A stretch of DNA of 64,000 bases from Prorocentrum cordatum (Eukaryota > Sar > Dinophyceae > Prorocentrales > Prorocentraceae). Both the position numbers and the translations under genes were made by a program. Below are positions 1 to 8,997 of the stretch, one piece after another (positions within the stretch are counted from its first letter, which is position 1; every line of letters starts with the position of its first letter). The DNA is taken from contig CAUYUJ010014771.1 in assembly GCA_963575745.1 (NCBI GenBank), forward strand, positions 717,093-781,092, given 5' to 3'. Below the pieces are notes generated by a model, which saw only the letters and a list, made by a program, of their open reading frames with translations, had not been told where the DNA came from and searched no databases.

Positions 1-284
1 AGGGAGAGGATAATAATCTAAGGCAAATTCATGCGGCGATGGCGCGCCGGCGACGCCGGCGAAGGTGTTCAAGGTTGAATTCTTCGACGCGGAAGCACCG
101 AGGGGCACGGTGACGGCACTGGACCCGACGGAATTCAACCTTGCACGATCGGGGCCGCGACCAGTTCAAGGTTGAACGATCGACGCAGTGTCAAAAACTC
201 CTGCGCGCGCCGACGCCGCACGAACGCACCGTAGGCCTCCTGGTTGGTATCGGAGTAGATGGGGTCGCAGGATCTCGCCGTATC
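1..284. other. Left edge, no recognised gene
   Basis: I see no supportable gene here. A phrase resembling GGTTGAACGATCGACGCAG near 170 has a weak echo near 9760 (GGCTGAACGATCCAAGCTG), so this may be the edge of a dispersed repeat cut by the window boundary. Confidence 0.3.
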
Positions 285-430
285 GCCGGTGCATCGGCGA
301 TGGGGCTCGATGTGGATCCCGATTTTCTCCACGCCGACGGCGCTGACGTCGCCACAGCATCGCCACTGCATCGCCGATGCATTGGCGATGCGGCATCGGC
401 GATGCGGCGCGATCCCCCATCGAGGAGGTC
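285..430. repeat. Cluster of GCATCGSCGATGC near-palindromes, copy 1
   Basis: The 13-mer GCATCGGCGATGC, or its complement with a central C, recurs with small variations, for example GCATCGCCGATGC followed by GCATTGGCGATGC and GCATCGGCGATGC. The motif reads almost the same on both strands. A second cluster lies at 3505-3635. Open frames across it reading like HRRCIGDA are a by-product of the repeat. Confidence 0.7.
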
Positions 431-461
431 TGGATGCGTCCTCGATGCTGCAACCCCAGGC

Positions 462-645
462 CCCCGGCGTCATGTCTTTTTCATAACGTTGACCGCCATG
501 GGTGTCGTTCCAGTAACCCAGGAACCGTGTTTCATGCTTGGCCGTTTCTTGACAGCCCCGAGGCCCCGTAAGGGCCCCGAGTTGCTGAACATATAGAATA
601 GAATTCGGTCGTGATTCTTCATGACTCAAGGGGTCTAGGGTTGAA
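462..645 (+). repeat. Dispersed repeat R1, copy 1
   Basis: A roughly 180 bp block contains, in order, a GTCATG..TTTTTCATAACGT segment, a TTTCATGCTTGGCC segment, TTGACAGCCCCGAGGCCC, GTAAGGGCCC, TGAACATA and TCGTGATT...TGACTC. The same segments occur in the same order at 63555-63745 (+) and, inverted, at 4250-4470. The segment order shared by three copies, in both orientations, marks it as an interspersed repeat and not chance composition. Confidence 0.75.
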
Positions 646-854
646 GCTCGATGTTTCCCCCCTGAGCTGCCCCCCCCCCCCAATCGCTGCCTCGTGCCAG
701 CGCCCGCCTGTGAGCCAGCGAGCGCCACCGCCGTCGGAGGTGACAGGCCAGGCCGTGCGCAGTTCTGTTGCGGCCGTGTGGTTTTCGGACCTGCGGCGTG
801 CTGCTCGCTGTGGTGCCGGGGGGCTGCGCAGCGCAGCCCACTTATCGGCTTTGC

Positions 855-995
855 GTGAGAGTGACTTTTCGCCAGAGTGGTCTTTGGTGCGGGCCCACAG
901 GGGTGCCCCAAGCATTGGCCTGAAGCGGCTTACTCGCTTGAATTTGGCCCCATCGCGCTCCCCCCGAGCCGCTCACCAACAGTCACTCTTGCCTA
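855..995 (+). repeat. Dispersed repeat R2, copy 1
   Basis: The block opens with GAGTGACTTTTCGCCAGAGTG, continues with GTGCGGGCCCACAGGGGT and closes with CAACAGTCACTCTTGCC. The block at 54925-55080 has matching opening, middle and closing segments. The opening and closing parts (GAGTGA / TCACTC) are mutually inverted, so the unit may have short inverted ends. Confidence 0.65.
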
Positions 996-1484
996 GGCCA
1001 CTCTTATGTATAGCCGAACGTAGGGGCCATCAAGAGCCCAGGAGCGGTGTATACGCCCCCCCCCCTGGCTTGGCCAGGGAGGCATAAACACGGCTGCTGG
1101 TTTCAGGATAGGCCTGACCAGTGGTGGTGGGCATGTATAGATGACGTCGCTTACCATTGTGTGTGCAGTGGTGCCGTTTGAGTAGGCCTCCCTTGCTGCT
1201 CGTGCGCTGGGAGTAAGGGGTAAGGGCGTCAAGTCCGCGATTTGGCGGGTGACAGCGCCACAAAGTTGAAGGGCACGGGCAAGACGCTGGAATAAGGAAC
1301 GGCTTTGGTTGGCGGTCGTCGCGTCGCTTGGGGGTCGGCCTACTGAGGCGACTGCCCTATTGGCCAGCCCTGGCTTGGCTACCAGGGGCCCTTGTGAGCT
1401 GTACCCCCCTCCAGAGAAGGTCGCCCATTGGGCGGGGCCCGCGGGAGCAAGGTCCACCATCCACCATTCAGAGGAAGACAACAT
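996..1484. other. No gene recognised
   Basis: The stretch is GC-rich with open frames on both strands and no protein-like composition. A phrase around CCTGGCTTGGC occurs near 1065 and again near 1370, which suggests internal duplication. I cannot support any gene here. Confidence 0.4.
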
Positions 1485-1600
1485 AATGATACCGCTACCA
1501 GTCCTTCACCGTCACGGCTGGATTCGCCTCGAAATTCAGATCAGAATGCGACCATGGAGAGGTCCGAGAAGCAGCGGGATCGGTACAGCTTGTTTCCCCA
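1485..1600 (+). repeat. Dispersed repeat R3, copy 1
   Basis: The segment around GGATTCGCCTCGAAATTCAG, followed by TCAGAATGCGACC and GGAGAGGTCCGAGAAGCAG, has a diverged partner at 54838-54912. There GGATTCGCCCGGAAACTCTG is followed by TCAGAACGCATCC and a GAGCAGCAG phrase. In the right-hand copy R3 directly precedes R2; here R2 lies upstream of R3. Confidence 0.6.
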
Positions 1601-3120
1601 ACCAGGAGAGCGGACCGCCCATGGGATCGTGGTGGTCGCTGAGCGGTGGCTGCCGCGGTAGCCCACGAGCCAGACATAGCGTGTTCTCGCCCCACCTCAC
1701 CCCGGCCCACCATCTCCCCTTACGGGTGTTGATCAACAGGCCGCTGCCGTTGCGCGCTATTCTCTCCGCTCAGGGTCTCCCCTCTCGCCTCCGTTCCCCG
1801 GCGGCTCTCCCGCCTCCCCCTCTCAAGCAATGTGCCCCTCGCCCCCTGCAGTTGTCCTGGCGTCCAGTTCCTTTTGACGTTCCCGTCTCACCGCTCCGCC
1901 CTCCGTGTGTGTGTGCGACGGGGCTCCCGTCTCCCGTCCGGCCCTTCTCTGCGCGGTGCTCGGCTCTTGCGCCGCCCTCGTCCGCATCCTCGCCAGCGAG
2001 ACTCGATTCGGATGTCCGTGAGGCGTGCTCAGACGCGTCACGCTCGAAACGCGGCGTGGCTGAAGCCGCAGGAACCACGGCTTCGGCCAGACGCGTTGCG
2101 CGTTGCGGGGCGCACCTCGGCCCGGCTTCCCGCCTCAGACCCCGGCCTCTCTGAGGGCCCTCGTGCCCCGAGGTATTCCTGGCCAGGGCCCCGCCGCGCG
2201 GCCGCTCTGACCTCTCGCCGCGGCCCGTGGGGCCTCGGGCTCCAGCTGCCGCCCAGTCTGGTCGGCCGAGAGGGACCCGCCTCGGCCCGTTAGCTTCGGT
2301 CGAGCCCGGCTCTTCGGTGTCGGACGTCTCAGATCGGTTCGCGTGAATCCCGATCCGAAGTGCCTCCTTGGCGAAGCGCCGCGCGTACCGCCGTGAAGCT
2401 GCCGAGCCCACGCCTGGTGACTCATCGCCCTGGCCGTCCTGCTCTGTGGGATCGGCTCTGGGGGCTCTCGGCCAGCTTCGTCGATGATGAAGCGTGCCGC
2501 GACAGGCCCAACGGGGTGCGGAGGATGAGTTTAGTAGCAAATCATAGGTACCCTGTATACCCTCGCAATTCCGTCTTGAGAGCGCGTTGGCGTCGCTTAG
2601 TGTCGACTAGCGTCGATTTGTGTCGATGAGTGTTGGCTTGTATGAGCCAAAAAGATGGTGCGTGAGACTCCCATGAGTTGCCGCAGAAGATGACATGTGT
2701 TGGGAAAGGGCTCGGATGGCGGAAGAGGACGCGAGTGATTGCCTCAGTCACTGTCCCTACTGCTGATGGGTGTGTTGCTGCTTTGGAGGGGGTGCTGCAC
2801 TGGGCGGGGGGTGCTGCCAGCTCACGGAAGGCTTCACAGCAAATGCAGGCGCAGGGGGCAGAGATTCTTAAGGGCGACATGATCGAACACGTGCCCAAAC
2901 ATCCAGAGATTAATTTTGTCACCCTTTCCCGGTGCAGTTTTCGTCCCGAGACAGTTGTTGAGAGTCGCCGGCCCCGAAAAACGGCGCCCAGATTCTGAGA
3001 TGCAGGACATCGGCGGGGGGTGAGATGCAGGAAATCGCGGGGGGGGAAAAAGTCAATCTGGCCGAATATTGGGTAAGAACCCCTCAGGATTTCAGCCTGC
3101 AGTTTCGGGGGCGATGATGA
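1601..3120. other. GC-rich stretch without recognised gene
   Basis: Long open frames exist on both strands (for example about 256 codons on the minus strand between 1770 and 2540). Their Arg/Gly/Pro/Ala-rich content and mutual overlap are what GC-rich non-coding DNA produces. I could not find splice-consistent conserved-looking protein, so I call no gene. Confidence 0.4.
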
Positions 3121-3504
3121 GTGGGGGGAAGCCTAGTTAGGGCTATAGGCTATAGGGGTGATGTTATCATCATGGCCGGGGCCATGACATATCCCAGATC
3201 TCACCTGCCCGCTCCCTCTCTTCCTCTCGGTGCGCCCCCTGCCCCCCCCTCGCCCGCACGCATGCCTCGGGCCATGCTCGGAGGCCTCGAGGTCGACACC
3301 AACACCACTATCGGCGGTGTGCCTCTGCAGAGGGAGGAGGATCCCGATCTCGGTGGTGGCGTTCATATTAGGGCTTCCCAGGTGGCCGAAAGATGGCCAC
3401 CAACACCGAAAACTAGGATCATCTTCCCCGTGTGGAGGCAACTCATATGTTGGTGCTGGTGCCCATGTTCAAGCCTCCAGGCGTAGATGAGATCGGAGGA
3501 CCGT

Positions 3505-3635
3505 GCCGCATCGCCGATGCCTCGGGGATGCAACGGCGACGTCGGCGACACATCTTCGATGCATCGGCGATGCATCGGCGATTTCGGCATAAGAATGGTC
3601 GGGCCTACATCTAGCCGAATCGCCGATGCATCTCC
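3505..3635. repeat. Cluster of GCATCGSCGATGC near-palindromes, copy 2
   Basis: This cluster repeats the motif seen at 285-430, including GATGCATCGGCGATGCATCG, where two units abut through a GATGCATC palindrome. Both clusters have several units at irregular spacing with decayed copies between them. Confidence 0.7.
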
Positions 3636-4100
3636 AAGCCTCCAACATGCCCATTCCCAAGCCTCCAACATGCTGACCCCCCCTCGCCCGACGGCACACC
3701 CTCACGGCCACGCGTAAAAGGGGGCTAGGGGGAGGGGGGACGGCTTCTTGAAAGGAGTCTGCTTCTCAGAAGGCGCGGGCTTTCTCTCTAGACGTGAGGC
3801 CGGCGCCTTCTATGAAGCAGCCTCCTTCTAAGAATCCTTCCCCCCCTCCCCCGCTCCCCCCTTCGCGCCCCTTCGCGCGCCGCCAACCCTCGGCCGGCGC
3901 ACCCGCCTCGGGCGGCGCACCCGCCCCAGGCCGCCCACGGCGATGCCCTGCCCGCCCGCGCCGCTCCCGCGCCGCGCCCGGCGGGCGCGGAAGGGCAGCC
4001 GGGCGCTCGGGGCCGCGGCAGCCCTGGCTGGCGCGGCGGCTGCCGCCACGGCAGCGACGCCCGTGGGAGCTCTCTTCGGGCAGGGCTCGGGCGAGGATCC
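3636..4100. other. Very GC-rich stretch, no recognised gene
   Basis: A short repeat around 3640-3670 (CCTCCAACATGC..CCCAAG) is followed by a pyrimidine-rich and then CGCC-rich stretch. Open frames on both strands are Arg/Pro/Ala-rich and unconvincing. Confidence 0.4.
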
Positions 4101-4103
4101 ATC

Positions 4104-4153
4104 CGTTCCAGAGCGTTCCGAAACGCTCTCAGAGCGTTCCAGAACGCTCTGAG
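4104..4153. repeat. Interlocking inverted repeats with TTCNNGAA cores
   Basis: The unit GAGCGTTCC(G/A)(A)AACGCTCT occurs twice in tandem, and each unit is itself an inverted repeat. The second centre is TTCCAGAA, which fits a tail-to-tail heat-shock-element pair. The structure is visible directly; a regulatory role is only a guess, since no gene start is close by. Confidence 0.5.
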
Positions 4154-4249
4154 AAGGCCGCGGCGCCAGAGACATCCGCCAGAGCCGCCGGACCTCAGAG
4201 ATTCCCGATGTCTCCTCGTCCGGTCTCATCCTCGTCCTAGCTTCGTCTA

Positions 4250-4470
4250 ATCTCTGAGGACCCAGACCGCCTCGGGTCTCAAAAAAATCACGACGGGAAG
4301 TGTTTCGCCATGTTCAGCCTCCGTGGGCCCTTCACTGGGCCTCGGGGCCGTCAAAAAAACGCTTCGGGATGAAACATTGGTCGCGGGGAGTAGGTCGAGG
4401 CCTTTGGGGGTCGACGTGATGAAACAAATCATGACGTCAGAGGTCTGGTAACGCAGTTTTGTAGATTTCG
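4250..4470 (-). repeat. Dispersed repeat R1, copy 2 (inverted)
   Basis: Read on the minus strand, this block gives GACGTCATGATTTG, CGTCGACCCCCAAAGG, TTTCATCCCG, TTTGACGGCCCCGAGGCCC, GAAGGGCCC, TGAACATGGCGAAA and CGTCGTGATTTTTTTGAG. The order is the same as in R1 copies 1 and 3. It is closer to copy 3 than to copy 1. Confidence 0.75.
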
Positions 4471-5598
4471 GTGGGACTCCGATTTTCAACCCCGTCGTCC
4501 TCGCTCTGCCTCTGGGGGCCGTTCTCGAGCCCCATGGCCATCAGAACAGATCTGGGACGAGACCCGTGGGCCCCTGGGTGAGAAGATAATCAATAGAGTG
4601 TTAGGGCGCATTTCGACTCGTCCCGCTCGATTCGACTCGATGTCGATCGATTCTGAATCCTCTTTAGTTCGACTTCGGGTTCCGATGTGGATGTCGGTTT
4701 CTCAATTGATGCCTTATTAGCTGGACGACCCGCCGATTCGACTTCTCTCGGCTTGGCTGCCGATTTCCGCCCATCCGACTCATTTCGTCCGCCGATCCAA
4801 CTTATCGTTTCGATTTGGGGATATCATGGGATGTGTGGGGACCGCGAGCTGTGTTTTTTACCAGAGTCAAGCACATTACCCAGCACGGCACTTGCCGCCG
4901 CCCACCCCACTTGGCAGGTGACTTTCGAATAGCGTGGTTTGCTCAGGCTCTTCTTGGAGCACGCTAGGACCCTCCTAGGCGGCCAGAATCGACAGTGAAG
5001 CCTGGCTGGTGTCACGCAGCTCGCGCTGGAGACCCTTCCGCAGAATGTATCGGTTCGTGTCCCTGGAGGTCCCCCGCGTCGAGGACCATCTCAGGTCGTC
5101 AGCTTGGACGGACCGCTGCTTCACTACTGTCGGCGTCTGCCTCGGAGGCGGCTCGAGACATTCAGCTCACGTCGACGGCGGGGTTGCTTGTGCGTTCAGA
5201 GGTCCGCTCGGAGGGCTCCGCTCGGAGAGCTCCGCTGGGCGGGCTCCCCAGCCTGATCGCTAACGAAGGCGGGCTTGCACGTCTGGCGCTGACAGTTGGC
5301 ACATACGCCGTTTAAGCCCAGGTCGGAGTGACCATAAGAACGCGCTGGTTGCATGAACTCGTATGCTCATATGGGTGCGTACATCATTGGGTATACACAT
5401 ATGTGGATACCTGTACGCACGATGTAAGCAAGCTGGGCTGCTGGCCCGTGTGGATTCTCAGTCCACAGCCCTTTCCGTTTGTCATAATCCCACTGCATAA
5501 GTTCGCGGTTGAGCATCCGCAGACTTTTGGTGCAAGCTCTTTGGCCAAGGTTGTTGTTCAAAGCGCGGGGCGTTCCCTTCCTCACCCTCTGCTGGACG
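4471..5598. other. Region upstream of the RING-module gene
   Basis: No gene is supported here. Between 4610 and 4800 there are repeated TCGACTC/GATTCGACT phrases. Open frames between 4995 and 5315 do not look protein-like. The 5' end of the next gene's transcript presumably lies here, but I see no diagnostic promoter element or spliced-leader acceptor that I could defend. Confidence 0.35.
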
Positions 5599-7845
5599 AT
5601 GTCTTGCGCCCTGTGCGAAGAGGACGTTGCGCTGTGTTACAACGAGGCCTGGGCGGGAACCGCGATGGCCGCCTGCAGCCACGCCGCCTGTCCTGACTGC
5701 CAGAGCCAGTGGGTCGCCGCCTGCGACTTCGAGTTTGGCGTCGATGGCGCCCACGTGATCGCAGACACTGGCCTGCACCGCGTGCCCTGCTTCGCGGACG
5801 GGTGCCAGCGGTTCCTGCCAAGCCGCCTGGTGGCCCGCGCCCGCGAGGGCCTCCGGGCCGAGCTGCCGGCGCTTCCCGCGAGCGCCCGCGAGCGCGCCCG
5901 CAGCCGGGCGCGCGCCTGCGCGGCTGCGGAGGCGCGCGCATGCGCGGAGGCGGGGCGCGGCGACTGGGAGGCCACGCTGGAGCTGGCCTGGCTCAGGAGC
6001 GCAGCGGCCTGCTGGGGCATCCAGCTGACCTCGCGGACGGGGCCCCGCGCGCTCGTGCGCGAGCGGGAGCCCTGCGCGGCGTGCGGCGAGGAGCGGCCCG
6101 CGCTGCTCGTGAACGGGCCCTGTGGCCACGACGCCTGCGCCCGCTGCTGGGCCAGGCGCGCGGAGGAGCACCTCGCGCAGGGTGCTGGCGGGCTCGCGGA
6201 CGTGGACTGCTGCCGCGCGGGGTGCGGAGCGCACGTGTCGTGGGGCGTGCTCCGGGGTGTGTGCACGGAGTACTCTGCAGTGGTGAGCTGCTGCGTCGCG
6301 GAGGTCGATGCGGCCTTCTGCCAGAGGGACCGGATGGCTCGCTGCCAGGCGTGCGGCAAGAGGTCGTACAACCACCTCCCGCCGAACGACACGTGTGGCC
6401 ATGAGGCCTGCCACGACTGCTGGCGTCGCTGGGCGGAGTCCAAGCTGCAGGCATGCCTGGATACCTGCTCGCTCGCACCGTGCCTGCAACCCGACTGTAA
6501 AGAAGCGATTCGGGGATCTCTGTGGAAGTGCCTGAGCCAGTCGTCGGAGTGCCTCCGGGCTTTTGAGAGCCAGTTGCAGTCGCAGGCGCGCCACCTCAGG
6601 GATGCAGAGCGGTCCGGCGCCAGGGTCGTCTTTAATACGTGTGGCCTGGCGTGCGAGCACTGCGACCGGCAAGTGTGGGGCCTGGTCCGCAACGGCTGCG
6701 GCCACGCAGCCTGCCCAGACTGCTGGCTCCGCTGGGCGACGCACAGGGCTGCGGCTGGCCTCGGGATCCGCTCGCTCATACCGTGCCTCCATCGCCGCTG
6801 CGGGGAGGCGATACTGGGCCCCCTCTGGGAATTCCTGTGCCGGTCGTCGACTGGCATCAGGGAGTTTGAGAACCAGGTGCAGGCGGACCCGGAGGTGCGC
6901 TGGCTCAGGCATGCAGAGTCTCAGGCCGTGAGGGTGGACTGGGCGCCCATTCTGGCAGGCTCTGGTTCAGCGTGTGGGCAGTGCAGCGGGCGAGCCTGGG
7001 GCCTCCTGGTCAACGATGGCTGCGGCCACCGCGCCTGCAGAGAATGCTGGGCCAAGGCGGGTGTCTGTCAGGCCCGCGAGAAGCGCGCGCAGCCGCGCTG
7101 CCTTGAGTGCGAGCAGGCTGCCGGCGGCAAGATGTGGGGCCTGCTCCAGCGTTTCCACAAGCCGTTGCACGCCGCTGCCCACGAGAGGAGCACGGAAGTT
7201 CACGAACTCAAAGCGCTGTCTCGCGCGGGGGTGCACCTCGAGTGGGAGCCGTCGACAGCCCGGGCGGGGCCAGTGTGTACAGTCTGCGCAGAGCACAGTC
7301 TCGCGCTGCTATGCAACAGCCCCTGCGGCCACCGGGCCTGCCAGACCTGCTGGGCGCGCTGGGGCGGGTCCCAGCTCGAGCGGTACTCGGGCAGCCGCCA
7401 GCAGCGGACAGAGCAGAGCTCCTGGCGGCTGCTCCGCATCGGCTGCTTCGCTCCTGGTTGCGAGCAGCTCGTGGCCCTGCCCTTCCAGAGGCACCTGGAG
7501 CAACGGTCTCAGGCCCTCGCGGGCACCATGGGCCGGCGCCGGCGCCTGCAGGAGAACACTCTGTATCCCGCCGCGGTCCAGGTGGATTGCCCCGATCCCG
7601 ACTGCTGGGGCCTCGGGTACCTTGGCTTCGATCTTGTCATGTGTTTCATCTGCGAGCGGCGGTGGGCGCCCGACGTGTCGGGCGCGCCGGCGCCAGTGGA
7701 CGTCGACGTCGAGGAAGTGATGGGCGTCAAGGTGAAGAGGTGCCCAAGTTGCTCTGAGTACATCGAGAAGAACGGCGGCTGCGATCACATGACTTGTAAG
7801 TGCGGGTGCGAATTTTACTGGTCGACCCTGAAACGATATCCGTAG
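5599..7845 (+). CDS. Tandem RING-like protein with IBR/RING2-like C terminus (RBR-type E3 ligase candidate)
   Basis: The frame is open from an ATG at 5509, but the ATG at 5599 (MSCALCEE) starts right at the first Cys pair, so I prefer it. About 748 residues follow. Six modules share the pattern CxxC...CGHxAC..CW.RW. Counted from 5509 they start near residues 33, 189, 279, 382, 489 and 590, most ending in a further CxxxxC pair. The C terminus has a CFIC pair near residue 712, a CPSC pair near 745, then GGCDHMTCKCGCEFYW, a clear IBR/RING2-type signature as in RBR ubiquitin ligases. The last expected Cys after FYW is absent. A GT at 7821 (TTTTACTG|GTCGAC) could be a donor, so the true end may lie in a downstream exon. 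Zinc binding and E2-dependent ubiquitin transfer are inferred from the family; the catalytic Cys of RING2 is not proven here. Confidence 0.8.
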   Translation: MSCALCEEDVALCYNEAWAGTAMAACSHAACPDCQSQWVAACDFEFGVDGAHVIADTGLHRVPCFADGCQRFLPSRLVARAREGLRAELPALPASARERARSRARACAAAEARACAEAGRGDWEATLELAWLRSAAACWGIQLTSRTGPRALVREREPCAACGEERPALLVNGPCGHDACARCWARRAEEHLAQGAGGLADVDCCRAGCGAHVSWGVLRGVCTEYSAVVSCCVAEVDAAFCQRDRMARCQACGKRSYNHLPPNDTCGHEACHDCWRRWAESKLQACLDTCSLAPCLQPDCKEAIRGSLWKCLSQSSECLRAFESQLQSQARHLRDAERSGARVVFNTCGLACEHCDRQVWGLVRNGCGHAACPDCWLRWATHRAAAGLGIRSLIPCLHRRCGEAILGPLWEFLCRSSTGIREFENQVQADPEVRWLRHAESQAVRVDWAPILAGSGSACGQCSGRAWGLLVNDGCGHRACRECWAKAGVCQAREKRAQPRCLECEQAAGGKMWGLLQRFHKPLHAAAHERSTEVHELKALSRAGVHLEWEPSTARAGPVCTVCAEHSLALLCNSPCGHRACQTCWARWGGSQLERYSGSRQQRTEQSSWRLLRIGCFAPGCEQLVALPFQRHLEQRSQALAGTMGRRRRLQENTLYPAAVQVDCPDPDCWGLGYLGFDLVMCFICERRWAPDVSGAPAPVDVDVEEVMGVKVKRCPSCSEYIEKNGGCDHMTCKCGCEFYWSTLKRYP

Positions 7846-7954
7846 CGAGCGGAAGAACTTGCCCTCATTTCTGTCTGCAAGTCGGGGGAAGCAGTCGCGG
7901 AGTCGCGCGCTCGCGCTCAATCGGTCAATTTAGACGTTGTGTTCACAACTGTAG

Positions 7955-8093
7955 CGAGGCGTGTACAGTTCCTCTCTCGCTGGCAGCATCTTCTACCTGC
8001 CGCGGACGGAATGCATGTTGCGCGCATTATTGGCGCAGCGAGGCGTGTACAGGTCCGCCCTCGTTGGCAGTGTATTCTACATGTCGCGGACGG
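7955..8093 (+). repeat. Two tandem copies of a ~57 bp segment, 83 bp apart
   Basis: GCGAGGCGTGTACAGTTCC... at 7955 is repeated as GCGAGGCGTGTACAGGTCC... at 8038. Both run through CTGGCAG/TTGGCAG, TTCTAC and CGCGGACGGA. In the frame starting at 7961 the unit reads like VYSSSLAGSIFYLPRTE and then VYRSALVGSVFYMSRTE. Differences fall largely at third positions, which hints at a coding history. Confidence 0.65.
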
Positions 8094-8422
8094 AAGGTGA
8101 ATTGGCAGAGCCGACGCAGCACAAAAAGTCAGTGGATGAGCTTCAAGATGCCGCCAATGTTGCTTTCGCTTCAGCTCAAGTCGCACCACACCCAGGGGCA
8201 CTGCCTGCCTGCCCAAAAGAGGACTCACAGCAGCGTTTCGCCTTAGTAATGATATTGACGGCAGTGTTCACAGTCGTATTGCTCAGGTTGATCAGAGCAT
8301 TGTCATTGGCATGGGTATGGCTTCTGCACTCAATCAACAATGCGTGTGGGGCTGTATACGTTTTGATAAACAGACACGGTGCGACCGATTGGTTACCTCG
8401 AGCATTGCACTTCCCAGCATGA
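7961..8422 (+). CDS. Possible 3' exon encoding a transmembrane segment
   Basis: This open frame encodes about 153 residues. It contains the duplicated ~19-residue unit described above, then a Lys/Glu/Ala-rich helix-like stretch (QHKKSVDELQDAANVAFASA). A long hydrophobic stretch follows, RFALVMILTAVFTVVLLRL and beyond, that would span a membrane. It starts about 115 bases after the RING-module frame stops. It might be a downstream exon of that gene or the remains of another one. An in-frame stop at 7952 means it would have to be entered by splicing. I cannot assign a function. Confidence 0.35.
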   Translation: MYSSSLAGSIFYLPRTECMLRALLAQRGVYRSALVGSVFYMSRTEGELAEPTQHKKSVDELQDAANVAFASAQVAPHPGALPACPKEDSQQRFALVMILTAVFTVVLLRLIRALSLAWVWLLHSINNACGAVYVLINRHGATDWLPRALHFPA

Positions 8423-8455
8423 GCATTAAACATCAACGTTTTCTAGTACATTCCC

Positions 8456-8997
8456 CTTCCTATCTTTTTGCAAACTTGGGGGGGGGGGCGGGAAAACCTC
8501 CCCCCGCGTCCCCCCAAAGCCGGAACCCAGGATCTGGGGCTTTGGGCCCCATTGGACGCCCTTGGAAGAGGTCCCCTAGCCCTGCCGCGCCTCCCATGGC
8601 GCCTTTCCGGGCCTTGCCCAGCAGGCCCAAAGCGATCAGAGAGGTGGTCGAAGAGGCGCAGGAGAGCCCCAAGACATCGCAAGACGGCTTCAACACGGCC
8701 CAGAAAGCCCCCAAGATTGCCCCAAAGGCCGCCGAGACGCCTCAACAGGCCTTCAGGGTGCCCCCCAAGAGGCAAACATCTTCCCAGTCCCTCGAGAAAA
8801 CGTGCATTTTCAGCTCATTCGCTCGTTGTGTCGTAGCAGCGATCACGACGGCCCAAGAGGCCTCCGAGATCGCCCCAAGACGGCCCAAGAGGCCCCCAAG
8901 AGGGCTTCAAGACAGCCCACGAGGGCCCCAAGACTGCCCCAGGACGGCCCGACAGAAATTCACGAGGCCCCCAAAGACTCCCAAGAGGGACCCAAGA
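8456..8997 (+). repeat. Left arm of a ~540 bp inverted repeat (CCCAAGA family)
   Basis: The arm starts with CCTTCCTATCTTTTTGCAAAC and a G-run, then runs GGCTTTGGGCCCC, TTGGAAGAGGTCC, CCCTGCCGCGCCTCC, GGCCTTGCCCAGCAGGCCC and GTCGAAGAGGCGCAG. Further on are GAAAACGTGCATTTTCAGC and many CCCAAGAGG units. The same landmarks appear in order on the minus strand from 10453 to about 9963. It is not protein-coding; the long open frames on both strands reflect the stop-poor CCCAAGAGG units. Confidence 0.8.

Noticed and set aside
1770-2540. 256-codon minus-strand frame
   Set aside because: It is Arg/Gly/Ala-rich, overlaps an equally long plus-strand frame, and shows no domain-like or splice-consistent feature.
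2630-2670. Spliced-leader-like phrase (ATGAGCCAAAAAGATGG)
   Set aside because: It only loosely recalls the dinoflagellate spliced leader, which ends CCATTTTGGCTCAAG. Order and spacing do not match on either strand, and no relict copy was found elsewhere.
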